64,000 nt of DNA from Microbacterium sp. C5A9 (GCF_022627955.1 NZ_JABXGD010000011.1:1-64000), one strand, 5' to 3'. Shown: positions 40,487 through 49,447, counted from the stretch's first letter. The notes: generated by a model not told the origin, from the letters alone. Program-made: numbers and translations.

Positions 40487-43213
40487 TCAGCTTTCGCCGC
40501 CCGCGTTGCCGCTGGTGCCGGCGTTCACGTCGTGCAGGCTGTACTTCTGGATGGCCTGCGCGGCGAGGGAGCGGTCGACGACCCCGTCCTCGGCGAGCGA
40601 CTGCAGCGTGCGGACGACGATCGACGGACCGTCGATCTTGAAGAAGCGACGGGCCGCGGCACGCGTGTCGGAGAATCCGAAGCCGTCGGCGCCCAGCGTC
40701 GCGAAACGCTGCGGGACCCACGGGCGGATCTGGTCCTGCACGGCGTGCATGAAGTCGCTCACGGCGACGACCGGTCCCTCGGCACCCTGCAGCTTCTGCG
40801 TGAGGTAAGCCGTGCGGGGCTCCTCCTCCGGGTGCAGGAAGTTGTGCTCGTCGGCGGCGAGGCCGTCGCGGCGCAGCTCGGTCCAGGAGGTGACCGACCA
40901 GACATCGGCGATCACGCCCCAGTCGTTCTTCAGCAGCTCCTGAGCCTCGAGAGCCCAGGGGAGGCCGACACCCGACGCGAAGAGCTGGGCGCGGGGGCCC
41001 TCGCCCTCGCCGACCGAGACGCGGTGGATGCCGCGCACGATGCCGTCGACATCGACGTTCTCCGGCTCGGCGGGCATCACGAGAGGCTCGTTGTAGAGCG
41101 TGATGTAGTACATCACGTTCGGGTCCTCGTGGTCGCCGCCGTACATGCGCTCGATACCCGAGCGCATGATGTGTGCGATCTCGTAGCCGTAGGCCGGGTC
41201 GTACGACACCGTCGCCGGGTTCGTCGCGGCGAGCAGGTGCGAGTGGCCGTCGGCGTGCTGCAGGCCCTCACCCGTGAGGGTGGTGCGGCCGGCCGTGGCG
41301 CCCATGATGAACCCGCGGGCCATCTGGTCGCCGGCTGCCCACTGGGCGTCGCCCGTGCGCTGGAAGCCGAACATCGAGTAGAAGAGGTAGACCGGGATGA
41401 GCGGCTCGCCGTGCGTGGCGTACGACGTTCCGGCCGCGGTGAACGCCGCGAGGGCGCCCGCCTCGTTGATGCCGACGTGCACGATCTGGCCCTGCGGGCT
41501 CTCCTTGTAAGCGAGGAGCAGCTCACGGTCGACCGAGGTGTAGTGCTGGCCGTTCGGGTTGTAGATCTTCGCGGTCGGGAAGTACGCGTCCATGCCGAAG
41601 GTGCGAGCCTCGTCCGGGATGATCGGGACGATGCGGTGCCCGAAGTCCTTCGACCGCAGCAGGTCCTTCAGCAGTCGGACGAACGCCATGGTCGTGGCGA
41701 TCTCCTGGGTTCCGGAGCCCTTCTTGGGCAGCGCGTACGCGCTGTCGTCGGGGAGCGACAGGCCGACGTGCGTCGAACGGCGCTCGGGCAGGAAGCCGCC
41801 GAGCGCATTGCGGCGCTCGAGCATGTACTGGATCGTCTCGTCCTGGGGTCCCGGGTTGTAGTACGGGGGCAGGTACGGGTTCTCCTCGAGCTGCGCATCC
41901 GTGATCGGGATGTGCATCGCGTCGCGGAACGTCTTGAGGTTGTCCAGCGTCATCTTCTTCATCTGGTGGGTCGCGTTGCGGCCCTCGAAGTGCGGACCGA
42001 GGCCGTAGCCCTTGACGGTCTTCGCGAGGATGACGGTCGGCTTGCCCTTGTGCTCGGTCGCGGCCTTGAACGCGGCGTAGACCTTGCGGTAGTCGTGGCC
42101 ACCGCGCTTGAGGTTCCAGATGTCGTCGTCGGAATAGTCCTTGACGAGGGCGGCCGTGCGCTCGTCGCGACCGAAGAAGTGCTCGCGGACGTAGGCGCCG
42201 GACTCGGCCTTGTACGTCTGGTAGTCGCCGTCGGGGGTGACGTTCATGAGGTTGAGCAGCGCGCCCTCGGTGTCGCGGGCGAGCAGGTCGTCCCACTCGC
42301 GACCCCAGACGACCTTGATGACGTTCCAGCCCGCGCCGCGGAAGAACGACTCGAGTTCCTGGACGATCTTGCCGTTACCGCGCACGGGGCCGTCGAGACG
42401 CTGCAGGTTGCAGTTGACGATGAACGTGAGGTTGTCGAGCCCCTCGTTGGCGGCGACCTGCAGCTGGCCGCGGCTCTCGACCTCGTCCATCTCGCCGTCG
42501 CCGAGGAAGGCCCAGACGTGCGACTGCGACGTGTCCTTGATGCCCCGGTTCTCGAGGTACTTGTTCGACATCGCCTGGTAGATGGCGTTGATCGGGCCGA
42601 GACCCATCGAGACCGTCGGGAACTGCCAGTACTCGGGCATGAGGCGCGGGTGCGGGTACGACGGGATGCCGTGCGGGGCGTGCGACTTCTCCTGGCGGAA
42701 GCCGTCGAGCTGGTCTTCGCTCAGACGTCCTTCGAGGTACGAGCGCGCGTAGGTGCCGGGGGAGGCGTGCCCCTGGATGAAGATCTGGTCTCCGCCGCCG
42801 GGGTTGTCGGCACCCTTGAAGAAGTGGTTGAAGCCCACCTCGTAGAGAGCGGCGGAGGATGCGTAGGTCGAGATGTGTCCGCCGACGCCGATGCCGGGGC
42901 GCTGCGCGCGGTGCACCGTGATGGCCGCGTTCCAGCGGATCCATGCGCGGTAGCGACGCTCGATCTCTTCGTCGCCGGGGAACTCGGGCTCGTTCTCGGC
43001 GGCGATCGTGTTGATGTAGTCGGTGGTCGGGACCATCGGCACGCCCAGGTGCAGCTCCTTCGAGCGCTTGAGCAGGCTGAGCATGATCTCGCGGCCACGA
43101 CCGTGGCCCTTCGCCTCGACGAGCTCATCGAGTGACTGCTGCCACTCGCCCGTCTCATCCGGGTCGCTGTCGAGCGGGCCCTGGGAATACGGATCCTGGT
43201 CGTGCACAGTCAC
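40487..43213 (-). CDS. Pyruvate dehydrogenase E1 component, homodimeric (AceE)
   Basis: The 908-residue protein (start GTG 43213, site AAAGG) is the single-chain E1 used by actinobacteria. It has the ThDP motif GDGEMDE...NCN near residue 255, EVGFNHFFKGADNPGGGDQ, and HGEPLIPVYLFYSMFGFQR. It supplies acetyl-CoA beside the fatty acid operon, so flux from pyruvate to malonyl-ACP is encoded together. The E2 and E3 genes are not in the window. A long antisense open frame covers it and is rejected. Confidence 0.96.
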   Translation of the reverse strand: MTVHDQDPYSQGPLDSDPDETGEWQQSLDELVEAKGHGRGREIMLSLLKRSKELHLGVPMVPTTDYINTIAAENEPEFPGDEEIERRYRAWIRWNAAITVHRAQRPGIGVGGHISTYASSAALYEVGFNHFFKGADNPGGGDQIFIQGHASPGTYARSYLEGRLSEDQLDGFRQEKSHAPHGIPSYPHPRLMPEYWQFPTVSMGLGPINAIYQAMSNKYLENRGIKDTSQSHVWAFLGDGEMDEVESRGQLQVAANEGLDNLTFIVNCNLQRLDGPVRGNGKIVQELESFFRGAGWNVIKVVWGREWDDLLARDTEGALLNLMNVTPDGDYQTYKAESGAYVREHFFGRDERTAALVKDYSDDDIWNLKRGGHDYRKVYAAFKAATEHKGKPTVILAKTVKGYGLGPHFEGRNATHQMKKMTLDNLKTFRDAMHIPITDAQLEENPYLPPYYNPGPQDETIQYMLERRNALGGFLPERRSTHVGLSLPDDSAYALPKKGSGTQEIATTMAFVRLLKDLLRSKDFGHRIVPIIPDEARTFGMDAYFPTAKIYNPNGQHYTSVDRELLLAYKESPQGQIVHVGINEAGALAAFTAAGTSYATHGEPLIPVYLFYSMFGFQRTGDAQWAAGDQMARGFIMGATAGRTTLTGEGLQHADGHSHLLAATNPATVSYDPAYGYEIAHIMRSGIERMYGGDHEDPNVMYYITLYNEPLVMPAEPENVDVDGIVRGIHRVSVGEGEGPRAQLFASGVGLPWALEAQELLKNDWGVIADVWSVTSWTELRRDGLAADEHNFLHPEEEPRTAYLTQKLQGAEGPVVAVSDFMHAVQDQIRPWVPQRFATLGADGFGFSDTRAAARRFFKIDGPSIVVRTLQSLAEDGVVDRSLAAQAIQKYSLHDVNAGTSGNAGGES

Positions 43214-43365
43214 GGGGAGCCTTTCGTCAAGCTGGCAGGTCATGCCAATGAAACGGGAAGCGACGCGGGCAGCCTTGTCGGCTGTGCACAACGCGTGCCG
43301 CCCTCAGCCTATCCCCCTTCCACGACATGCTCGCGCACGGCGACACCGATACACTGGGTGCACCA

Positions 43366-43438
43366 GGGCCTTTAGCTCAGCTGGTAGAGCGCCACGTTTA
43401 CACCGTGGATGTCGTCGGTTCGATCCCGGCAGGGCCCA
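43366..43438 (+). tRNA. tRNA-Val (TAC)
   Basis: A 73 nt cloverleaf can be drawn with acceptor GGGCCTT/AGGGCCC (one T-G wobble), D arm GCTC/GAGC, anticodon arm CCACG-TTTACAC-CGTGG with anticodon TAC, five-base variable loop, and T arm GTCGG-TTCGATC-CCGGC. The discriminator is A, followed by CC and then G, so the terminal CCA is not fully encoded. The 3' half is also the attachment site of the neighbouring island. Confidence 0.96.
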
Positions 43439-43440
43439 CC
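43399..43440 (+). repeat. Attachment-site repeat, copy 1 (att, tRNA side)
   Basis: A 42 bp segment from the anticodon (TACACCGTGG...) to the end of the tRNA (...GGGCCCACC). It is repeated exactly at 45816-45857 in the same orientation. An identical copy of a tRNA 3' half is the mark of site-specific integration. Confidence 0.93.
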
Positions 43441-43780
43441 GAAATGTACTGGTTGTAGAAGTCGATCGTGTCGAGCTTCAGCACTTGCGATGTTCTCGAG
43501 CTCGCCGTCAAGGACCGGGTCTTGCTGCGCAGGGTCTCGCTCATCGAGGACGCGTTCAGCCCGATCTGTTGGCGATGCAACGGGCAGAGCGGACGTCGGT
43601 TCTTGATGAGGTCGTGGACGAAGTCACGGTGCGCACGACGGAGATCAAGGGACTTTGTATCGTTTACAGGTGTCCCATGATCTCCCGGTGCAACGACCTG
43701 GTATTGGCGAGAGTGGACACCACAGCATCGCATTCTTCGCGCGTCGTCCGAGCAGGAACGATTACGTCTCCCCGGGCTCT
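43441..43780. other. Island stretch with no supported gene
   Basis: These 340 bp right after the tRNA contain open frames on both strands, but none looks coding. One minus-strand frame ends in GPAGIEPTTSTV, the familiar artefact of reading a tRNA antisense. This is where an integrase would be expected; a decayed remnant is possible but I cannot recognise it. Confidence 0.5.
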
Positions 43781-44353
43781 TCATGGTTTCCCTCGCGATC
43801 GGGATCTAGCGACTTGGCGCTCTGATCGGCGCCACAGTCGCTGGAGCTTCTGAGGGGATCGTGGCAGGGAAACTCGCAGCGATGCGCCGGGAGCAGCAAG
43901 CATTCGTTGCGATCTTCGCATTGCTCGGCGCTTCCACCATGGGCGCAGCGTCTGTTCGACATGTTCTGCTTCCAACTCTGTTCCGGAGCGAACGGGGAAC
44001 CACGTCTGTTCAGAACGCCGACCCGACGGATGGTGCCAGAAGAACAACACCCACGCGTTGTCGGTCGCGTCCTCGATCGTGAGCGTCATCATCTCACCGC
44101 TGTCGAGATGCCCTGTGTTCGGTGCCACCGAACCGATCGTGCACTCGAACCCCTTCAAGCTCAGTCCTCGCGCGCCTGCAGAGCCGACGTTCCGGAGATG
44201 CATCAGCTCGCGATTCGAGAAGATCTTTGACGTCTGCGCTTCGAGTTCGACACCGGGGCGCGTTCGCCACGCCCAGGTCAACTGCACGCCGACTCCTAGC
44301 GCCGCGAGCACTGAGGCTATCGAGCCGACGAGTGCAATTGGGTCCATGCTCAT
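43781..44353 (-). CDS. Membrane-anchored protein of unknown function (island cargo)
   Basis: From ATG 44353 (alternative 44347) the 190-residue product has an N-terminal membrane helix (PIALVGSIASVLAALGVGVQL, about residues 4-25), then a domain with VELEAQTSKIFSNRELMHLRNVG and WVLFFWHHPSGRRSEQTWFPV, suggesting a beta-rich fold, and an Arg-rich basic tail. No family is recognised. It is divergent from the TIR-like gene. Composition is less GC-rich than the host. It may act with the TIR-like gene, or be its membrane sensor or anchor. Confidence 0.55.
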   Translation of the reverse strand: MSMDPIALVGSIASVLAALGVGVQLTWAWRTRPGVELEAQTSKIFSNRELMHLRNVGSAGARGLSLKGFECTIGSVAPNTGHLDSGEMMTLTIEDATDNAWVLFFWHHPSGRRSEQTWFPVRSGTELEAEHVEQTLRPWWKRRAMRRSQRMLAAPGASLRVSLPRSPQKLQRLWRRSERQVARSRSRGKP

Positions 44354-44827
44354 CACTCTAGGAGGCCGGGCCGTGTCCAGTATCTTCGTGATGGAGGCGG
44401 CTTCACAGAACCCGGTCAGGAGACTGGGTGCCTGTGGGATATCGGGCGAGGCGGGTCGGGGCACCGTGCGACGACCATAGAGCGGGGACCAAGCCAAGAA
44501 GCGCGGAGCTTGCCGGACAAACTACTTCCCGCGACGAGTGGCCGCGGTGATGGCGACGTGCGGGCCGCAGCGTCGCACGACGGGTGAACCGGAGTGGGTC
44601 GATGGGGTCACGTCATAAGAGCCAGAGGCAGTCTCCGGGTTGGAGACGCGTTCAGCTTTATTGGGGGCCGCCAGAAGCGTCCTCGGCGTCACTCCACGGT
44701 TGCGCGTGCGAAAAGATTCATGATGAGCAGGGCAGTTCGACCGAGGTCAATGTCGGATGAGTGCTGATAGCTCGCGCGAATTGCTGACTGAGCCGAGCAC
44801 CTTCGGTGATCCGATAGCGTGTTCAAC
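44354..44827. other. Island intergenic region between divergent genes
   Basis: The 474 bp between the two cargo genes contain no convincing gene on either strand. Their AT content is higher than in host intergenic DNA. It should hold both divergent promoters; none could be assigned with confidence. Confidence 0.45.
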
Positions 44828-45661
44828 ATGACCGACGCTGCTGCTCGTGAGTGCTTCATCGCGATGCCGATCACTGTCCACCTGGAGGAAAAACAGCTCT
44901 ACAGGGACGCAGATCACTGGAAGCATGTGATGGAGCAGCTTTTCATCCCGGCCATCGAGCTCGCAGGATTCTCGCCGATCAAGCCTTTCACAACTGGGTC
45001 GGACATGATTCATGCGCGGATCGTACAGTATCTCGCGACAGCGCCACTGGTGCTCTGCGATCTGAGTCAACACAACGCCAACGTCATGTTCGAATTAGGC
45101 GTGCGTACATCGGTTGATAAGCCGATCGTTTTGGTAAAAGACGAACAGACGAAGCTGCCGTTCGATATTGGTGGAATTAACACCTACGAGTACAGCTCAG
45201 GCATCGAGTCCTGGAGGCTGGAGCAGCAGCGCGAAGAACTCGCTGACCACATTCGTGAAACCGGCACGAGGCTCGACGATGGCAATCCCATGTGGCGAAG
45301 GTTTGGGACGGGGATCGTCGCTAGCGCGCCGAGTTCGGATGAGAACTCGACGGAGGCGCGTCTCGACGTGATATCCGAGCAGGTGTTCGCTCTGGGCGAG
45401 TTGATCCGAACTGAACGTCGGCTGAGTATGCCAGCCAGCACGGGCGTATTGGTTGCGTCAATCAGCGACTTCCCAGGGGTGATCGGCGTGCGCTTGAGTT
45501 CAACGGCTGACGGTACGTCTGTCTTTGTGGAGACGGTCAATACGCCGAAAGAAGATCAGTGGATTCGTGGAGCTGAGATCGAGCAGGTGCTGGCGGACCT
45601 AAATACGAAGGGTCGCGTGATCGAGACCACCTCGGATCTGATCATCCTTCGTTTGGCATAA
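44828..45661 (+). CDS. TIR-like / nucleoside deoxyribosyltransferase-like protein, candidate defence effector
   Basis: From ATG 44828 the 277-residue protein has an N-terminal domain starting with ECFIAMPI, then WKHVMEQLFIPAIELAGF, an Asp-rich loop DLSQHNANVMFELGVRTSVDKPIVLV (about residues 78-103) and PFDIGGINTYEYS. This order (CF-IMP, D-L-x-x-N-x-N-V-x-x-E-L-G, PFD) is that of TIR-like and deoxyribosyltransferase-like domains often found in phage-defence effectors. The C-terminal half (about 160-277) is a separate unrecognised module (DFPGVIGVRLSS...). GC and codon use are unlike the host. Start ATG has no strong ribosome site. Confidence 0.65.
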   Translation: MTDAAARECFIAMPITVHLEEKQLYRDADHWKHVMEQLFIPAIELAGFSPIKPFTTGSDMIHARIVQYLATAPLVLCDLSQHNANVMFELGVRTSVDKPIVLVKDEQTKLPFDIGGINTYEYSSGIESWRLEQQREELADHIRETGTRLDDGNPMWRRFGTGIVASAPSSDENSTEARLDVISEQVFALGELIRTERRLSMPASTGVLVASISDFPGVIGVRLSSTADGTSVFVETVNTPKEDQWIRGAEIEQVLADLNTKGRVIETTSDLIILRLA

Positions 45662-45733
45662 CCTGCCTCTCGATCTTGAAACTGACTGTGGCCGCCTGCT
45701 TTGTCAAACTGCGGTTCCACATGTGGTGACGCA

Positions 45734-45760
45734 AAGCCTCGCCGCGTCGGCGGGGCTTTT
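45734..45760 (+). terminator. Terminator at the distal end of the island
   Basis: Stem AAGCCTCGCCG / CGGCGGGGCTT (one T-G pair) with CGT loop and a TTTT run after it. It ends the TIR-like transcript before the second attachment repeat. Confidence 0.85.
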
Positions 45761-45815
45761 GTCGTTTCCAGTCATGCGAGGGGGCGTCATCGCAGACCAA
45801 AGCGACTACCCTGAC

Positions 45816-45857
45816 TACACCGTGGATGTCGTCGGTTCGATCCCGGCAGGGCCCACC
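45816..45857 (+). repeat. Attachment-site repeat, copy 2 (distal)
   Basis: Exact copy of 43399-43440 without the 5' half of the tRNA, so only the tRNA proximal copy encodes a functional tRNA. It marks the outer border of the island. Confidence 0.93.
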
Positions 45858-45859
45858 AC

Positions 45860-48700
45860 TCACCTCGAAGGATGCGTCAGCTCCTCGAGGATCTCGATGA
45901 CATGGCGATAGGGCTTGCCCGTCGCCCGTGTCATTCCGATCTCGCACGTCCGGTTCGCGGAGACGAAGGCGTCGAATCCGTCGCGGGCCGCGTCCGCTGC
46001 GGTCAGCTCGGCTGTCTCGGCAGCCGTGGCGCTGGCGGTGAGCTCGGGATGCAGCATCCCGCGATCTCCGGCGAAGGCGCAGCATCCCCAGTCGTCGGGG
46101 ACGTACACCTCGTCGGCGACGGCCGCCGCGAGAGCGGTGAGCGCCGTCGTCGCACCCAGCGCGGTGGTGGAGCACGTGGGGTGCACCGCCACGCTGCGGA
46201 GCCTGGTCGCGACGGTCAGGCGCGGGACGACCTCACGGACGACGTAGGTCGTGGCGTCTTCGATCACCAGCCCGGAGTACTCCGGATGCGCTGCGGCGGC
46301 CTTCGCCAGCATCGTGTGCAGACCCTCCGTGCAGGAGGCGGCGTCGCAGACGACGGGGATCTCGCCCTGTCTGCTCGCCTGCCACAGCGAGGCGAGCACC
46401 CTGTCGGTCATGCGGTCGTACCCGGTGAGATGCCCCTTGGACTTCCACGGGGTTCCGCAGCACAGGCCGCCGGCGTCGTCCGGCACGGTGACCGGGATCG
46501 CGGCGCGATCGAGGAGCGCGCGCAGGGCGTCTCGCGATCCTTCGCCGCCGCCCTCGGCTCCGAACATGGTGCCGATGCATGCCCCGAAGAACACGACCTG
46601 CGCGTCGGCGCGGTTCTCCGGCTTCGGCGGCGTGGAGCCGCCGCGTGGGAGCGCCTTGTCGTAGAGCGGTACCGTGTCGGCGCCGAGCACGGCGCGTCCG
46701 AGCGCGGTGACGCCGGTGACGAGCGGTGCGGGCATGGCGTCGGCGACGGTGAGAGCGACGCCCCCGACCCGCGTGACTGCTCCCCAGTTCTTGGCGGCGA
46801 CGTCCCACAGCCCGTCTTCGAGCCTCGACGACTCTTCGGCACGCAGACGGCGTACGAGATCGCCGGTGTTGATGTCCACGGGACAGGCGACGCCGCACAG
46901 TCCGTCGACGGCACAGGTCTGCACGCCCTCGTAGTCGTAGTCGGCACGCAGTTCGCGTGCGAGATCGGCATCGCCCTGCTCCTCCGCCCAGGCCATGTCC
47001 CGGCGCAGCACGATCCGCTGTCGCGGCGTCAGCGTGATGCTCTTGCTCGGGCACGTCGGCTCGCAGTATCCGCACTCCACGCAGCGATCGACCTCGCTCT
47101 CGACCGTCGGCACGTGCTTGAGGTCGTGCAGATACGACTCCGAGTCGTCCGAGAGGATCACGCCGGGGTTGAGGATGCCGGACGGATCGATGAGGCGCTT
47201 GATCTCCCACATCATGTCGGTGAGGACGTCGCCGTACTGCGTCCGCACGAACGGGGCCATGATGCGTCCTGTTCCGTGCTCGGCCTTCAGCGAGCCGCCC
47301 TGGCTCAGCACGAGGTCGACGAGGTCTGCGGTGAACCGCCGATAGCGCGCCAGGCTCTCGGGGTCGTCGAACCGCTCGTTGAGCAGGAAGTGCACGTTGC
47401 CGTCCTTCGCGTGTCCGAAGATCACCGAGCCGTCGTAGTCGTGCGCCGCGAACAGGTCGATGAGGCGCTCGCAGGTGACCAGCAGGCGGTCGACGGGAAC
47501 GACGATGTCTTCGAGCAGAGCGGTCGTACCGCTCGGTCGAGCACCGGCGACGGCCGTATAGAGTCCCTTGCGCACCAGCCAGAGAGAGGCCCGCTCGGCG
47601 GCATCCGTGGTGAGGCGGGGCGGTGAGGCGAGAGGGAGCCGCGCGAACTCGGCGAGCGCGGCGTCGGCGGCGGCCGTCAGTTCGTCGGGGTCGGATGCGT
47701 GCACCTCGACGAGCAGGGCGGCGTGCCCCTCGACCGCGATGTCGGCGATGGCCGCGGGGACGTCGGCGAGGCCCTGCGCGACGCGGAGCGACGCGGCATC
47801 CATCAGCTCGATCGTGGCGAGCCCCTGCGTCACGAGCTGGGGTAGAGCGGCCATCGCGTCGGCGAGCGTCGCGAAGACGAGCAGGCCGGTCGCGATGTGC
47901 GGACGCACCTCGACGGTGCGGAACCGCGCCTCTGCCACGAAGGCGAGGGTGCCCTCGGAGCCGATGATCAGGTGCTCGAGGATCTTGACCGGATCGTCGA
48001 AGTCGAGCAGCGAGTTGAGCCCGTATCCCATGGTGTTCTTCATCGAGAACTGCCGCTGCACGATCTCCGTGTGCTCGGGGGAGGCCAGCAGTCGCGCGCG
48101 GAGCTGGCGCAGCCCGGCCACCACGGCAGGCTCTGCGGCGGTGAGGCGATCGAGCGCGTCGGATGCCCCGGTGTCGACGACGGTGCCGCTGGGGAGCACG
48201 AGCAGCAGGGAGTCGATCGTGCGGTACGAGTTCTCGGTGATGCCGCAGGCCATGCCGCTCGAGTTGTTGGCGACGACACCGCCGATCGTGCACGCGATCT
48301 CGCTCGCGGGATCGGGTCCGAGCTTGCGCCCGTATCGCGCGAGCCGTGTGTTGACCTGGCGCACCGTGGCCCCGGGGCCCACCCTGACCAGAGCGCCGCC
48401 GTCGTCGACGCGGATGTCGCGGAACGCGCTGCGGGTGTCGACGAGGATGTCGCCGGAGACCCCCTGGCCGGACAGGCTCGTGCCGCCGGAGCGGAACGTG
48501 AGTGTGCGGCCGGCGGCCCGCGCGGCGGCGAATGCGCGTGCCACGCCCTCGGCGTCCTGCGGAGAGAGCACGGCGTCGGGGATCAGCAGGTAGTGCGACG
48601 CGTCGTGCGCACGCGCGAACCTGTCGATCGACCGGGAGGCGACGACGGTGTCGGCGCCGAGCAGGTCGCGGGAGAGCGGGGTGAGCAGTGTCGCGGACAT
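45860..48700 (-). CDS. FAD and Fe-S D-lactate (2-hydroxyacid) dehydrogenase
   Basis: This 946-residue membrane-peripheral flavoprotein joins an N-terminal FAD-binding domain (SGGTSLSGQGVSGDILVD, CTIGGVVANNSSGM), an FAD-linked oxidase C domain (GHAKDGNVHFLL, AEHGTGRIMAPF) and an Fe-S part. CVECGYCEPTCPS near residue 540 and CAVDGLCGVACP near 593 bind [4Fe-4S] clusters; CCG-type motifs GGLCCG and WGCCAF are in the last third. This is the long Dld-II type. It is divergent from a GntR regulator. The start is ATG 48700. Confidence 0.9.
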   Translation of the reverse strand: MSATLLTPLSRDLLGADTVVASRSIDRFARAHDASHYLLIPDAVLSPQDAEGVARAFAAARAAGRTLTFRSGGTSLSGQGVSGDILVDTRSAFRDIRVDDGGALVRVGPGATVRQVNTRLARYGRKLGPDPASEIACTIGGVVANNSSGMACGITENSYRTIDSLLLVLPSGTVVDTGASDALDRLTAAEPAVVAGLRQLRARLLASPEHTEIVQRQFSMKNTMGYGLNSLLDFDDPVKILEHLIIGSEGTLAFVAEARFRTVEVRPHIATGLLVFATLADAMAALPQLVTQGLATIELMDAASLRVAQGLADVPAAIADIAVEGHAALLVEVHASDPDELTAAADAALAEFARLPLASPPRLTTDAAERASLWLVRKGLYTAVAGARPSGTTALLEDIVVPVDRLLVTCERLIDLFAAHDYDGSVIFGHAKDGNVHFLLNERFDDPESLARYRRFTADLVDLVLSQGGSLKAEHGTGRIMAPFVRTQYGDVLTDMMWEIKRLIDPSGILNPGVILSDDSESYLHDLKHVPTVESEVDRCVECGYCEPTCPSKSITLTPRQRIVLRRDMAWAEEQGDADLARELRADYDYEGVQTCAVDGLCGVACPVDINTGDLVRRLRAEESSRLEDGLWDVAAKNWGAVTRVGGVALTVADAMPAPLVTGVTALGRAVLGADTVPLYDKALPRGGSTPPKPENRADAQVVFFGACIGTMFGAEGGGEGSRDALRALLDRAAIPVTVPDDAGGLCCGTPWKSKGHLTGYDRMTDRVLASLWQASRQGEIPVVCDAASCTEGLHTMLAKAAAAHPEYSGLVIEDATTYVVREVVPRLTVATRLRSVAVHPTCSTTALGATTALTALAAAVADEVYVPDDWGCCAFAGDRGMLHPELTASATAAETAELTAADAARDGFDAFVSANRTCEIGMTRATGKPYRHVIEILEELTHPSR

Positions 48701-48718
48701 CGGGGCTCCTTCGCCGGA

Positions 48719-48729
48719 TTGTCAGACAA
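48719..48729. promoter_or_regulatory. GntR-type operator
   Basis: TTGTC-A-GACAA is an 11 bp perfect palindrome fitting the GT-N-AC core of FadR-type GntR sites. It lies 18 bp before the dehydrogenase start and 37 bp before the regulator start, so it can serve both. Confidence 0.75.
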
Positions 48730-48766
48730 GAGTACCGGATTCATCGGCATCGATTATCCTGATGCC

Positions 48767-49447
48767 ATGACCAGTGCTGCCGCCTCCGCGCCGCTCGGAG
48801 TCGTGGGCGTCGTCGAGGCCGTCGCCCTCCGGCTGCGGGAGGAGATCCTCAGCGGCGAACTCGCCTCGGGCAGTGCTCTCACCGAAGCGCGGGTCTCGTC
48901 GGCGTACGGCGTCGCACGCCCGACGGCGAAGGCGGCGATCGAGCAGCTGGTCGGTGCCGGCCTGCTCGTACGCACGGCTCATCGGAGCGCGCGGGTGATC
49001 CCGATCGACGCCGAGATGGTGCGCGACGTCTACCGCACGCGGAGTCGTCTCGAGAGCGCGGCACTGAGAGAGCTCGCCGCGATGCGAGCCGTTCCCGACG
49101 AGGCCGTCGACGCCAACGCGGCGCTGCTCGCGATGCCGACGGGGCCGGATCCCGCCACTGTCGATCCTGATCTTCGGTTCCATACCGCGCTGATCGACGC
49201 TCTCGGCAGCGAACGCACATCGCGGATGTATCGCAGCGTGCTCGACGAGGTGCGCCTGTGCATGGCGCAGGTGCAGGACCGACGGCTGCTGGATGCCGCC
49301 GTGATCGCCGCCCAGCACGCGTCGATGCTCGACGCGGTCCGTGACGGTGACGCAGAGCGTGCGGCGGCCCTGTTGACCGCGCACCTGGCTTCGGCGGAGG
49401 AGCGGCTCGTCGAGGCGATCACGGTCGGCGACGGAGAGGACGCGTGA
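48767..49447 (+). CDS. GntR/FCD-type regulator of the D-lactate gene
   Basis: The 226-residue protein has a GntR winged helix (LREEILSGELASGSALTEARVSSAYGVARPTAKAAIEQL) and a C-terminal FCD domain of helices with the metal-binding Asp/His pattern (DLRFHTALIDA, IAAQHASMLDA). This subfamily senses lactate or other organic acids. Divergent from the dehydrogenase with the palindrome in between; lactate-responsive repression is inferred. The last bases overlap the next gene (GTGA). Confidence 0.87.
   Translation: MTSAAASAPLGVVGVVEAVALRLREEILSGELASGSALTEARVSSAYGVARPTAKAAIEQLVGAGLLVRTAHRSARVIPIDAEMVRDVYRTRSRLESAALRELAAMRAVPDEAVDANAALLAMPTGPDPATVDPDLRFHTALIDALGSERTSRMYRSVLDEVRLCMAQVQDRRLLDAAVIAAQHASMLDAVRDGDAERAAALLTAHLASAEERLVEAITVGDGEDA

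Larger units (their letters stand above)
43399..45857. mobile_element. tRNA-Val-integrated genomic island, about 2.4 kb, no integrase seen
   Basis: The region is bounded by exact 42 bp direct repeats and has visibly lower GC and different codon use than the rest of the window (roughly 55 to 60 percent by eye, against about 70). It holds a divergent pair: a membrane-anchored protein on the minus strand and a TIR-like/deoxyribosyltransferase-like protein on the plus strand. No tyrosine or serine recombinase is recognised. It either lost its integrase or is moved by one elsewhere. The D-lactate dehydrogenase gene resumes normal composition 3 bp after the second repeat. Confidence 0.8.

Noticed and set aside
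40160..43135. Very long plus-strand open frame (991 codons) opposite aceE
   Set aside because: It is a GC-bias shadow of aceE, whose product has all expected motifs. The antisense protein is Val/Arg/Glu-rich with no domain.
43441..43780. Integrase remnant next to the tRNA
   Set aside because: Read in all frames, no Arg-His-Arg-Tyr or serine-recombinase pattern could be recognised.
43398..43784. Minus-strand frame ending GPAGIEPTTSTV next to the tRNA
   Set aside because: That ending is a known artefact of translating a tRNA antisense and the rest has no motif.
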